A stretch of DNA of 64,000 nt from Cornus controversa (lineage: Eukaryota; Streptophyta; Magnoliopsida; Cornales; Cornaceae): NCBI GenBank assembly GCA_026545225.1, contig CM048848.1:17597353-17661352 (forward strand), read 5' to 3'. Positions 47,789 through 59,702 of the stretch are shown here, in pieces. The notes under the pieces were generated by a model that worked only from the letters and a program-made list of their open reading frames with translations, searched no databases and was not told the origin of the DNA. Positions within the stretch are counted from its first letter, which is position 1; each line of letters starts with the position of its first letter. The position numbers and the translations under genes were made by a program.

Positions 47789-47897
47789 TTTGAGTCTCCT
47801 AAAACTTCAGTTTTAGTCGCCTGAAACTTCCAAAGAGTTTGTAATTCAAAAAATAGCACTTTCAGTTGCCTGAAAGAGAACTTTCAGCAACCTGAAA
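47789..47897. repeat. Palindrome-word array D in LTR E4 (TTTCAG-nnnc-CTGAAA type)
   Basis: Four 16-nt words start at 47789, 47811, 47860 and 47882, spaced 22, 49 and 22. The last two are perfect, TTTCAG ttgc CTGAAA and TTTCAG caac CTGAAA; the first two have one or two arm mismatches. The text inside the 49-bp gap (caaaaaatagcactttc) resembles that in the 50-bp gap of array C (aaaagaaaatagagctttc). Confidence 0.85.
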
Positions 47898-49080
47898 GTA
47901 CCTGGGCCTGAATTTTTGACAGCATTCTTCAACCTGACTTCAAATGCTAATATCTCACAATCCGTAAATCCGTTTGACTTGAACTTTGACATGGATCATC
48001 CTTAACATGTCTAGTTTCTAACTCAATTTGAATTATTCAAAAATACCAACCACAACTCAATTTATCCTCAAATTAGTGGGTATGGGTCAGATTACCCACT
48101 CATGCACCAAAACATGCATATCTCCCTCAATTTAAATCCAAACAAGGTCCATGACCTATCAAAATGAAGCTAACACAATTCTCTTACTATATACATAAAT
48201 TCCATTCACTCCTTGAACTCAAAATAGACACTTTTGGGCATGTGTCCCCCCAATGGCTACTCTAATGCCTCAATGGCCATTAAGTAAATTCACATAACAT
48301 GCATTTCAAACTTGAAATGTAATTTCATCTATTTTTCTTAGCATCTTCACTCCACAACTCATGTATACATACTTTCCATACTCCATTTGCTCATGATTAA
48401 CCATATAAGAAATCATAGCTAAAGAGGAAAATGGTCTTATGGTACCATACATCTCTAACACACATTTTTCTCAAAAGGTACATATCATTTATTTAAACCA
48501 CATATCCATACACTAACATCATTTATTATACATACACGGTCCAAATGAACATACAAGTTATATATAACGTGGATGTAACTATAACCCAACATAATCCATA
48601 TGCCACATGCCAGCATGGATAGCCAAATATACAAGTGTCCAAAATATAACAAAATAAAATTAGAACTCTTCTTGGACATTCAAATCCCATCCATCGTCAG
48701 TGCCTTATCTGTAAAAGAGTTTATAATAAAGGGGTGACCACCACTGCGGCTCAATAGAGGTTTTCCAACCCTTCTAAGTGCCGACCCGACACGACCTACA
48801 TGAATGCATGTCACTACATACCATGTATCATCCAACATATACCATGTTCATTCACAATGCAATGCATATATATATATAAGAATGCATTGAACATACATCA
48901 TGCTTCATGATTTAAAATGAAAGCATTATCACACACTTGTCTCCCTCTCGGACTCAACTTGGTAACCTAACATGGTTTTTGACCAACCATGTGACCTGGG
49001 ACACCTCCCATAACCGTCTCACGACTTTGGCCTACCCTGCCAACATCATACTCCCAGGGTAATATTTTGGTTTACCCATT

Positions 49081-49310
49081 GGTGATTAGTTCGTATCAGC
49101 ACCGTCACCAAATATTCGCTTACTCAAGGTGATTAGACCATATCAGCACCGTCACCGAGTATTAGGTGGCTCAAAGTGGTTAGTCCATATCCGCACCACC
49201 ACTGAGCATAATTGGATTCAAGGTGATTAGTCCGTAGCAGCACCGTCACCAAATCATTGGGTGGCTCAAGGTGGTTAGTCCATATCTACACCGCCACCAA
49301 GCATAATTGA
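49081..49310. repeat. 47-bp tandem repeat with covarying stem, in LTR E4
   Basis: Five units start at 49084, 49131, 49178, 49225 and 49273. Arm pairs in order are GGTGA/TCACC, GGTGA/TCACC, AGTGG/CCACT, GGTGA/TCACC and GGTGG/CCACC, all fully complementary. The unit order equals that of E3. Confidence 0.85.
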
Positions 49311-50520
49311 CCCAAATCACCGACACCTAGTCTTGACCATATTTTCCCGTTTTCTCACAACGGCCCATATATATGTATTTCGAACATATACATACCAAGC
49401 ATTTAATTTCATGCTTCAAAATACATAAGCTAGTTATATAGGAACATAGCATGCATTTCATCTCCACGAACCACACATAGCACATATATGTATACACATG
49501 CATATAACCTCTCATATGCACACAACTTCAAAATTAGCATACTTTAATCATGCTATACTCAATGCATAATTCTAGGATATAGAACTAACATGCATTTAAT
49601 CACCACATATTTCACATATAATCACATATATGAACCAAGGTTACACATTTGCACATAAACCCCAAATTGAGCACATAACACCTATATACCCAATTTCTTT
49701 CATTCACACACTTTAACCCACATGCTAAAACCAACACAAGGAATACCAAATGTGCAAAGATATGATTCAAGAGAAGGAGAAAATATGACTTCCCACCCCT
49801 CTCACTCTCCTAAAGTATGTGATACTCAACCTACACCTCTCCTCTTAACCCGAAGCCCTAGAATCGACAATTAGAAGAGAAGAAGAACTCCTACCTCAAT
49901 AAAGACCTTCCAAGAACTTTCCAAAAATCTCCAGCAATGTCCACCTTGCCGGATCGCGACTTTGTTCGGTTCAAATCGAAGGCCTAGCCGTCCCCTACGC
50001 ATCTCCCTTCTTCGGCAAAACCCGAATCGCACCCGAATGGCTCCAAAATGTAGAGAGAAGGTAGAGAGGAGAAGAGGGAAATGTTAGAGAGAGAAGGATC
50101 CTTGTGAAATGGCTAGGATCAACCTCAGCCAGATATTTAAAATATCTAAGGCATGAAAAATAACTAAAATGCCCCTTGGCCACTTAACGTACCTTCCCAG
50201 GCTCCGTTTTCTATTTCAAAAACTCCTACGGCCTCGAAATTACTTCCTCTACTCTCTAAATATTTCATCTGAGCTATTCTCAAAAATAAATATTTCTAAC
50301 AATTTTTCGGATTCCCGGGCCCACTTAAGTCACATCCCGGGCCTCGATTTGACCAAAAAGTCAAACTTCTATAAATGTCCCGAAAACTTTCAGAAACCTC
50401 AATTTAACCTTTCAAACATGTTTTCTACTCTAGAAACATCCATAACATCATTCAAAATGCATTTATAGCGAAAATGATGAAAAATCGAAAAATCGGCCAA
50501 AATTGGTCACGGTCTCTACA

Positions 50521-53500
50521 TATATACTTTTTTCCCCCCAGTTGACACAAACAGACTCACCCCCAAAGAATTGTTTGCACCCAAGAGAACTTGATCTTTA
50601 GACCTAATGCTTGCTAGACACTAGGGCCAAGTTCTTTATTCACTTGAGCCAACCCCTTGGGGTAACGATCCTATATAGTTCTCTATATGTTATTGTAGAA
50701 ATAATTTATGTCATGCCTTCATGGATGCTCATTTTTTTTTTTTTCTTTTGCTAATTTTGGTTTGTATTGGTCATCAGTTTGGGATCAAGTGTTGCTTAAA
50801 TTTGAGTGATGTTGAGAAGTCAATTTCTTGTTATGGAATGCAAAAGATTTTAAAAAATTGTTATGAAGGGCTCATTGAATCTGGGTTATAAACAAAATTT
50901 TGTAGTTTGGGACGATGCTCAATAATTAATTAGATAGTAGGATTACAATTGCAGTCAATTCAAGAATATTAATCAACTTATAATTTGGATGAGGTGGGTG
51001 AGAAGACAAAGGGTGTTATGTGCATCTACAAATTATACTGCAGGGGATGATGCATCTGCTCTTGATGTGAGTCTGACATAGCATTCTATCATTTGCTTGT
51101 GAATTTGGTGATTGTAATTTTTGGCAATGTCCACATGGTGATGGCTTTTCATTTTTCAAATCCCAAAGAAATAAAGTGGTTTATGGTTTGGTCATGAAGC
51201 AATTTTAAGAGTCAAGAATTTTAATCCACTAGTAAAGAACAAAATTTATGGAAAAAAAAATTGCTACTTTGCTCATGAAGCAATTACTTGGTCTGTCCAT
51301 CAAGTATTGAGATAAAAGATGTTGAGTTGAATAGCATGAAATTTTCTTTCAAGTTCTATAATTCAGCTAATATATGTTCTTTCCAATAATTTTGTATAAC
51401 CTTACTATTTGAACTACAACTAGTCCACTAAAACTAACATAGAAGGTTTGTGATACACAAGAACTTACTTGCTAGAATATGGAATTGTGTCATAACTAAA
51501 ATGCAAGTTTGGACTTGATTGCACAAGAATGATTTACCACTGGTTTGACCGTTTAAGAAATTGTTAAAGGAGGTTGACTTTGTTTAGGAAATGGTTTGAC
51601 CATACATTTGTTAATTTTTTCGCTTTAGATATGGCAATAACTTTTGTTAATTGTAGGACAATATGAATCTTTCTAGCCTTCATTGGTCTTCTGATTTATC
51701 TTGTCTTCCTCTTGGCAAATTAGTGACATACATTATAATGGAAGAGGCTAAAGCTCATCTCAAGCTATATGAGACAAAGTTGTTTGGTAGAATCATAGTC
51801 ATTCTCACATTTAGGTGATGGATTGAAGTGTATGATTGATGTACTTGAAAAAGAGAAAAAAATTAAAGAAAAGCATATTGTGTATTGGATACGTTGAATG
51901 GTTCATAGATACTCAAATATGTTTTACATGCTCCACAATGTTGTTTTGTTGTTGCAAAATTTCATTTTCAGCAATTCCCTTGTGACCATCATCATTATCA
52001 TATTGCCATTCTTTTATTTCTATCAATTATCATTATAAGTTTGCCTTTTTTTTTGGATTTCAGGGCGTGCTAAGTCGGTTGAACTTTACTTAATCTAAGG
52101 AGATTGATCAAAGGGCATGTTAGAGTAAGTAGTTGTATACTTTATATTGACCTTGAATTATATGATCTCATGTTGAATTTTCTTGTTCTTGATTTCATTT
52201 TTTGTTCGGACCATATTAAAGTCTTCTTGCTTTGTTATAGGGTTTTACTAAACCCATCCTCAGATAAGCTCCTGTTTTGCACCTCATGGAGCAGCACATG
52301 TTTACGCTTGTTTTATATCTCAATGAGACTAATATACTTTGATTAGAAGGTAAGGTTTGATTTTTAATGGCTTACTTTATTGCAATTCTTTATTTTAACA
52401 TTGTTTAAAACTAACATAGTGCTTGTATGGCATCATTACTGACATCTGTTGCAATTATATTTTATCGTCATGATCAATGATTTATTATACATAGACTAAG
52501 ATTCAAATAAAAATTTGAACAAATTTCATATATCAAATCTAAGATTCATATACATAAACACATATTCATATTATATAAACAAATTCATGTATATATATTA
52601 TATATATGAATATCTAGAGATTAATCCATCACTCTCTTTCTATTTTCATATCGATTATTACCCATCTCCTCACAAATCACAGACCTAAAAATGAATTGTG
52701 CATCAACTACATCATATGAAGAGAGATGAGAGATAAGGGATGAAGTGTGGCGGCACATGTGAGAATGAGATAAGATACACCAGACGAAGAGAGATGGAGG
52801 ATTAATAAGCTAGTCTAGCAGCACATATGAGAATGAGATAAGATTTAGGGCTAAATGAGTGAGCGGTGGGGGATTAACATGAAGATAATTTACGGTTTTT
52901 TAATTCTAAATGTATCTGCGCATATAAGTTGGTGAAGTAAACATGGACTTTTTTGCATGGGGTTACACATTTTGATGAGGGCTTAACTATACGTTTTAAT
53001 GGGCTGATCATAAATATATATTTATAATATATATTAAACATGAATATTGAAAAAAAATGATAAATTCATAAGTATACACGAGCTTATGTTCACGAGCCTA
53101 AATGAGTCGAGCCCACTATTGTTTGAATTCTGCTTGTTTATTAAATGAACGAGCACAAGCTATTCCTAAACAAATCGGTTCATTTGCAGCCTAACCCGCA
53201 CCCCCATCCCCACCAATCCCGTCCCATTTAACCTCCCACTCAAATTATTATTTTCTAATTTTTTCACTCAAATTTTAAAAAATAATATCTAAGAATATAA
53301 ATCAAATAAAAATTCTTCTAAAGTTTACACAATTGTACCAAATTAAGCAAATAAACATTAACAATTTTCTAACAAAAAAAAAGTAATTTGTATTTAACAT
53401 AAGGTATAGTATTTTCGCATTATAAACTCGGAAGGAAGGGGCAAGTTGACCTTCCTCCATCCCTGTCCTGCACTCATATGGTTTTCATTATACAATCCGT

Positions 53501-55384
53501 CCTGGCCTAAAACCATTAAATGAATCTCTAAACCATGTTAAACAGGGCGAGACGATTTATTTTGCCATCCCTAGTGGATGGGACTTAGAGTGACCAAGTG
53601 CCATAACAACAGTGAAAAAATGGCAATAATTTGAACCCTTGTGACAACTACTTTAAGGGCCTTAATTCACAATCATACCTAGTGAAAATGTTGCAGAAGC
53701 TTTGAGGGAACAAGTTTCTTGTCTTGAAGATTTCATGGGCGCCCCATAATCAGATGGTGTGGTTTTCTTGTCACATGAACAAAACGAAACTTTGTTGAGT
53801 TGCATAACCTGATGAGCGAGTTTGTTAAGTTCATGATAGAATAAAGCTCAAAATTATATATTAATGAATGCCCTTAAGAGTAATTTTTTTTAATTAACCA
53901 GGGTATCCGAGACTTCACCCAGACTAATCCTTAGGACTCAGGAAGGGCGCCTCCCCACTTCAGACCAGGTAAGTCACGGAATTGTCTGTGAATATTGGCT
54001 CCAAAGAATTGTTTGCACTCAAGAGTAACTTGAATAACATAGAGGACAAAGTGGCTTTTGTCAACTGAATACTTCATTGCTAAGCTAGTGTTGGTGATGT
54101 TGCATTAACACTCTCAAAGCTGTTTGCTATTAGAGAATTTTGATATTGTGCAAGTATTGAGTTATTTGTGAAGGCCAAGGTACCACAAATGTAACACTCG
54201 GGCAAATTTTTGATTGTAGAGGAGGGATCTGCATCCTTTTCTATCCTATGTCTCTGTGGGTCAAAATAAGAAGGATAAAAAACAAGAACACAATATGTTA
54301 TATGTGTTACAAGTGAAAACAAGTTTTAAAAAGATAAAATAATCTATCAGGTTAAAATGATGAAAATAAAAAAAGTTTCAGATTTGGTAAGGTTACATTT
54401 TTAGATCATTTGTCAATGTGATACTACCAAAGTGTAAGTTAAAATTATAGTGTCACGTGTTTTATTAATGTTGTCCAAATGGAAGAGGCTAGTGTAATTT
54501 TTGAAAACACCAAAAAATTGATGTATTTTTAATAAATCTTAGCAAGTTAAGCCTAATTCTCCCAAATGAAAATATATCAAGTAAAGGACAATCGCAAGTG
54601 ATTGCAATATAATTGCGGCATTGCAAGTTTCTGTAAAGATTGTTGATATTAGCGTTCCACAAAAGTTCTTCCTATTATTCTAAAATTAAATTATGAAAAA
54701 GTCCCTAAACTACAAAAAAAAAAAAAAAAACATTTTCTAATGTTATAGTTGCCCTTCTATGTTAGCCTGTGATTCATTTTATCTTCTTCCTCACACTCTC
54801 TCTTAACCGAGCAACACGACATCCCTCGAATCACTAACAAAAAGACCAAACACCTGTCACCCAAAGCTTTTTTTTTATTTAAAAATTAAATCCATCTATA
54901 CAATCATCTAGTTGAGAATTATAGGAGAGACACTCTTCTTTGCAATTGAAACAAAGAGGATAACATTATTAAATATTTTTCAATTGAGTTTCAAATTAAA
55001 ACTTGTTGCTTATATTTTAGAACATGACAATGGTAACATTATTAAATATATAAATTAATTAAAGAGAAATATAACTTTTCTTCTAGATAGTCCATACAAG
55101 TGATTTTTAGTCACCGCGCATATGTTGCAGCGGTAATAAAAAAGTTAAAATACATTTTTAGTCACCGCATCTAAGTCATTTTAAATAAAACGATCACAAG
55201 TTTTACTTTGGGGTGGTCGTGCTTGTTTTTTTGTAAATAAGGTAGTACTAATCACTTCCACAAATCTATGCATCTATCTCCACAATCCTCTTTAAAAATA
55301 ATTATAAATCTTCAAGGAGAAGCTTTAATGATACGAAAAATGTGAAAGAGTGCTGATACGAAGAATGTGGTGTTGTCTTGTAAA
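50521..55384. other. AT-rich intergenic DNA, no gene recognised
   Basis: No reading frame here resembles a known protein. Debris of small DNA transposons is likely: 53050-53190 has gagcctaaatgagtcgagcc and aacgagcacaagct words, and 53550-53575 ends ttttgccatccctag, like a hAT MITE end. The word ccaaagaattgtttgcac occurs at about 50565 and 54000 within otherwise different repeats. A run of about 20 A lies at 54713-54730. Confidence 0.5.
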
Positions 55385-55915
55385 CTAGGAAGCATGGACA
55401 CGGACACGGGACACAGGTACGACACGACACGGACACGGCGATACGAGAAATTTTAAAAAAATAGGACACGGACACGGCGAGGATACGGCTATAAAATAAT
55501 AATATAATATATTAATATCTATTAATTATTCAATAAAAAAATACTACATTACATAAATACTTCAATTCATCATCAACAATTAAAAACCAAACAAAATTAT
55601 AAACAAAAATAGACAAATAGATTAAAATAAATTAAAGAACCAGACTTATTTAATCATAACTTAGATTTTAATCATAACTTAGTATCATATAATTTTCATT
55701 CGAAATATTATAATATATATCACTGCTATGAAGTGTCCGATACGTCTTTGAGGAGTGTCCAAGAAGTGTCCGAGAAGTATCCAAGGAGTGTCCGAGAAGT
55801 GTCCTAAAAAGAAAAATATCAGGACACGGGTACGAAGTGTCCGACACGTGTCCGCGGATTGTCCGAGTGTCCGACACGGATACGGCACCATCGGTGAAGT
55901 GTCCGTGCTTTCTAG
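55385..55915. mobile_element. hAT-type MITE with gacacgg subterminal repeats
   Basis: The left end ctaggaagcatggacac and the right end gtccgtgctttctag are inverse complements with two mismatches. The exact 8-bp duplication cttgtaaa flanks it (55377-55384 and 55916-55923), as expected for hAT elements. The left 110 bp carry many gacacgg words and the right 190 bp many gtgtccg words, i.e. inverted clusters that in autonomous hAT elements bind transposase. There is no coding capacity. Confidence 0.9.
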
Positions 55916-56230
55916 CTTGTAAATAAAGTGAGAGAGAATAATAAATATGATATTAGAATAATATTTTGTGTGTTTTGAAATTTTTTTTTTTAAAGTATCA
56001 TCAAATATACACTTAATTTTATCAAAAAAAAAAAAAAAACGCACTAAACAATTGAGGACCAAGCTACAAAATCCCAGATTAAATCACAGCCGTTAAACCA
56101 CCACTCAAATTAAAACTACAGTCAGAATACACTCAAATTGACACAGCTTTCTTCTGATCCCTAACCTTCAGAGATCGCTACGCCGAGAGATCGCTTCGTG
56201 ATCTCGTGGCGAGACCACTCCCTTAGATTC

Positions 56231-56706
56231 CGGCGACTCCGACGTCAGAGTCCGGCAACCAGAGAGCCGCTTTCCCGATCCATTTCCTCTGCTGTCTTCT
56301 CCGATCGGCCATCTTCCTGAGATCTTCCAACGCTTGCAAGAACGATCTCGAGAAGAGAATATCGGCGATCTTGGAGCACGTGACCGTCGACGACCTCCTG
56401 GTCGTGTTGTTCACGTACGACGGCGAGACGCTGTTTGATCTGGAGAGCGTGAGGCGGATCATATCGGGGTTCGTGGAGAAGGAGAAGAGCGTGGCGGTGT
56501 TCAACGGGGGTGATTTAAGGGAGGTGTGTTCGACGGCGATGCAGAGGGTGGCGAAGACGGTGGACGCCTACCTGGGTGAGATTGCGACGTGTGTTGAGCT
56601 TAGCATCTCCAAATTCAATGGGATCTCTAATCTCGTGCCCAAAGGGGCTCGCAAACTCGACGATGATCTTTACAGAGCCGTTGATATCTACTTGAAGGTG
56701 AGTTAG
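56231..56706 (+). pseudogene. NPH3-domain gene fragment (one exon)
   Basis: In one open frame from after a TAG at 56224 the segment reads FPIHFLCCLLRSAIFLRSSN, then LEKRISAILEHVTVDDLLV, TYDGETLFDLESVRRIISG, VAVFNGGDLREVC, QRVAKTVDAYLGEIAT, and DDDLYRAVDIYLK. This is the middle of the NPH3 domain of plant BTB-NPH3 proteins, CUL3 ubiquitin-ligase adaptors in phototropism and auxin-related signalling. The frame ends exactly at AAG|gtgagt, a canonical donor at the place where relatives have an intron (YLK|AHP). The BTB part and later exons are not in the window. The upstream TAG may be real decay or lie outside the exon. GC-rich codon use contrasts with the neighbourhood. It could be a fragment of a still larger gene to the right. 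Confidence 0.8.
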
Positions 56707-56732
56707 CCATAACTGTTGTTTCAGTCTCCAAA

Positions 56733-56769
<37 letters not shown>

Positions 56770-57864
56770 CATTGTTTGATATTAGATCTTGAGAGATTGT
56801 TGGTGAAATTGAGACTCAAATTTTGTTTGCACATTGTTTATCAAATATCTATGTTTAAGTGTATTTATTAATTATCATCATATAAAATTCAATATGGCCC
56901 TGTTTGGTATATGCTTTATTTTGGTGTTTTGTTTTTGGATTGGTACTGTTCATGCTGTTTTAGCCCAAAGCATGTTTGTACCGGGCCAGAGGCTCTGTTT
57001 TGTGTCAAAACGTTTGAGAAAAATGATCCAAAAATGAAACACCAATTTGGTGTTTTCGGGTGATTTTGGTACTGTAGTGCTCCAACGTCGAAACAGACTT
57101 AAAACATGGAATTAAACTAAAAATGAGATACACACACTCACAGTAAACCCACATGTCTCTCTTCTCTTTACTCTTCTTCTCTCACATCATCTTTCAGAGG
57201 CACAACCTCAAACAACTCATACACATTCTCTCACGGGCACAGCCCCAAACAACATAACCTCTAACGGTGCCCCAAACAACACAACACCCTCTCTTCTCTA
57301 CAAAAAACACCTATATAAATATAGGCTTCACCACTTGCACATTATGGCACCACACAAGCACCCACTCTCTTTGCAGCCGACACAAGCGCACACACACTGT
57401 TTTGGATTTTTCTTCACTTTGCAAATGCACTTTGCACACACCTTCACACTTTCTCATTTCCTTTTGCCTTTAGTCATGTGGGTGGAGCTCACGTCCTTTT
57501 TTTTCTTTTTCCATTACATCGCATACACATATATCTTATGCCATACACACATACATGCATAACAACCACTCATATCCTTGATGTGTATGCTAACTCACAC
57601 ACAACACAAATTCTTTTAATTTATTTTTCTTTCAATTGTGGGTGGATATCCCAACATGATGTCATATATCATTTATCTAGTTTGTTTATTTATAATCATC
57701 TTTTATTATATTTATTGGTTCCTTGGTTTTTATATATATGTGTGTGTTCTATTTTTTGGGTTTTACGTTTGAATTTTTAATTTGTTTGTGATTATCCTTT
57801 CTTTTGTTTTGGCGATTTCATTTTCTTTCCTTTTTTTTTGCTGGGTATTGATGCTTCATTAATT
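56707..57864 (+). other. Intron-like sequence after the NPH3 exon
   Basis: It starts with the donor gtgagt, then an AT microsatellite (56740-56767). The part at 56900-57080 (ccctgtttggtatatgc, ggtactgtagtgctcc) resembles a small transposon. Further down it is C-rich with cacacac words. No exon of the NPH3 family is recognisable. LINE copy 3 follows. Confidence 0.5.
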
Positions 57865-57887
57865 AGTTCATACATAATTTTTTTTTT

Positions 57888-58994
57888 GAAAGGTCAGTGT
57901 GTTGCATTCATTCAATAAAAGTCATTACAGATTGACTTGGGGCATACCCCAAGGGGGCAAACAAAGGTGGAATCCCCACTTCCACCAAAGCAACAAAAGC
58001 CAAATAAAACATCTGCAAGCAAAGTAGAAACACTGCAATACAAAAATAGACAAACCAAACAAGCACCTAACAGCGCAGAGAATACTGGCAGCAGCATCTG
58101 ATCTGATCCCAAACCACCCAACAGATATAACTCTCCAACACCAATAGTATAGGATCTCCATATTAAAACCAACTGTCCACCTAACCAAAACAATGACATA
58201 GATCACACTAGATTGCCAGCAGATCCGATAATTGACAGCCTGTGATAGGAACCTACCCTTCCAAATAAAATACCAAATCAGCAACACAAAACAATTAGAC
58301 ACAGTGGAAACTTTAACCAAAAAACCCATCACCATCAATATATCTCAATCTGTCCAGGTACACATCACCTACAACAAATCCTGCCACCAAATATAACAGA
58401 TAGGCCTGGTCTTAACAGCTTGACAACCAAAACTGACTGTCCACCTAACCAAATCAGTGACAAAAAGCACACCAGATTGCCGACAGGTCCGAAAGTTGAC
58501 AGCCTGCCATATGAACGTACCCTTCCAAATAAAAACCATATTAGCAACACAAAACAAGTAGTCATAGTGGAAACTTAAACCCAAAACCCATCACCAACAA
58601 TGCAACTCAATCTGCCCAAATACACTCCACCCACAACAAAATCCTACGACCCGATATAAGATATAGGCCTGGTCTTAACACAACCAACCCAAACATTCCA
58701 CAAATAAATCCCAGCTGGGCAATAGAATAGCAAGAGTAGAAATAATCCTGCCAAGACAACACAAAACAGCAACACCTACTATAAAGAGATCCTACATTCA
58801 CAAACATACAATCAATCATATTTAAAAAATAGAGTCAGGGAGCATCCATTCCTGCTGCAACCACATATTAACTGAAGATCTCTTAAAACTCTCCAGTGAG
58901 AAGAGAGTTTAAATCTGATTGTTTGGATGACCACTTTAAGAATGCTTTCTCAATCCCTATATTCTTCACAAAAAACTCTTTTATTCCTTTCCTT
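57888..58994 (-). other. 3' part of LINE copy 3 with tandem duplication
   Basis: After the last coding domain about 1.1 kb remain. Two copies of a unit of about 264 bp lie in tandem (58172-58435 and 58436-58690), both with actgtccacctaacca, gacagcctg and ggcctggtcttaacac words, diverged by about a tenth by eye. The coding frame probably extended somewhat into this part (KERNKRVFCEEY after a TAG at 58992). Confidence 0.75.
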
Positions 58995-59603
58995 CTAGAT
59001 TTCATACACAACAGCAGCAAGAGACATCCTATTAACAATGGATACTAAGGATTTGCCTTTAAGGGTCAAGCTAGCCCAATTAATAATAGTATCCCAATCC
59101 TGATTAGGCCACTGCATAGCACATTTCACCACCACAGACCCCCATATTCTTCTTGTAAAGCTACAATCAAAGAATAAATGATCTCTGTCCTCGGTTCTAC
59201 TTCTGCAGAATATACAGCAACCTGATTGCACTAAACCAACTTGCAGCATTCTTTGTTGAGTCCATAATCTATTCTGAACAACCATCCACAGCGGCAGCAG
59301 CACTGAATGTTTAGGAATAGCCTCAGGAAACCAAACCACATCCTTCCATTTTACTATCATCTGCTTCCTCCTCAAGAATTCCCAAGCAGTTTTAACCGAA
59401 AACATCCCCTTACCAGGCACCCAAATAACTTTATCACCTTGACTAGGAACATGTTTAAAATTTGCAGGTATACTGTCCTTGAAGTTCATCCATTCTAAAG
59501 TATTAGTAGAAGGCCACCTCCAACCATTACCCTGAATAACATCAGCCACTCTTGCATCACCCCCCAGTCCTGAATCTCTAATAATTCGATTATCATATTG
59601 CAA
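58995..59603 (-). pseudogene. LINE copy 3 zf-RVT domain
   Basis: This zinc-binding region follows RT in plant L1-type LINEs. The translation holds GKGMFSVKTAWEFLRRKQ, VVWFPEAIPKHSVLLPLWM, then CCIFCRSRTEDRDHLFFDC, the C-x2-C...H-x4-C pattern, and RRIWGSVVVKC. It is in frame with RT but separated by two stops near 59705 and 59638. The frame ends at a TAG where relatives read tryptophan (YEIWKERN). Confidence 0.88.
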
Positions 59604-59702
59604 ACATATAGGACCACTTGGCAGCCAATAGTCATACTACAATGATGTTAACATCCCATCTCCAACTTCTATATGGATAGCCTTCCTAAAAGAGTCCCTC
59701 AG

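Larger units (their letters stand above)
47413..50520 (-). mobile_element. Solo LTR E4, Ty3/gypsy-like
   Basis: The plus-strand text starts tgtcacgccctgg and ends cacggtctctaca. The exact 5-bp duplication tatat flanks it (47408-47412 and 50521-50525). At 3108 bp with no coding part, it is a solo LTR. In sense it begins tgtagagaccgtgacc and ends ccagggcgtgaca. A TATA-like motif lies about 380 bp in, near 50140 on the minus strand. It is related to E2 in start, length and layout. It carries a 47-bp tandem array shared with E3, a palindrome array and a relic primer site. Confidence 0.88.

Noticed and set aside
56223..56504. Minus-strand 93-codon frame
   Set aside because: It is the shadow of the NPH3 exon on the other strand, where the conserved domain is clear.
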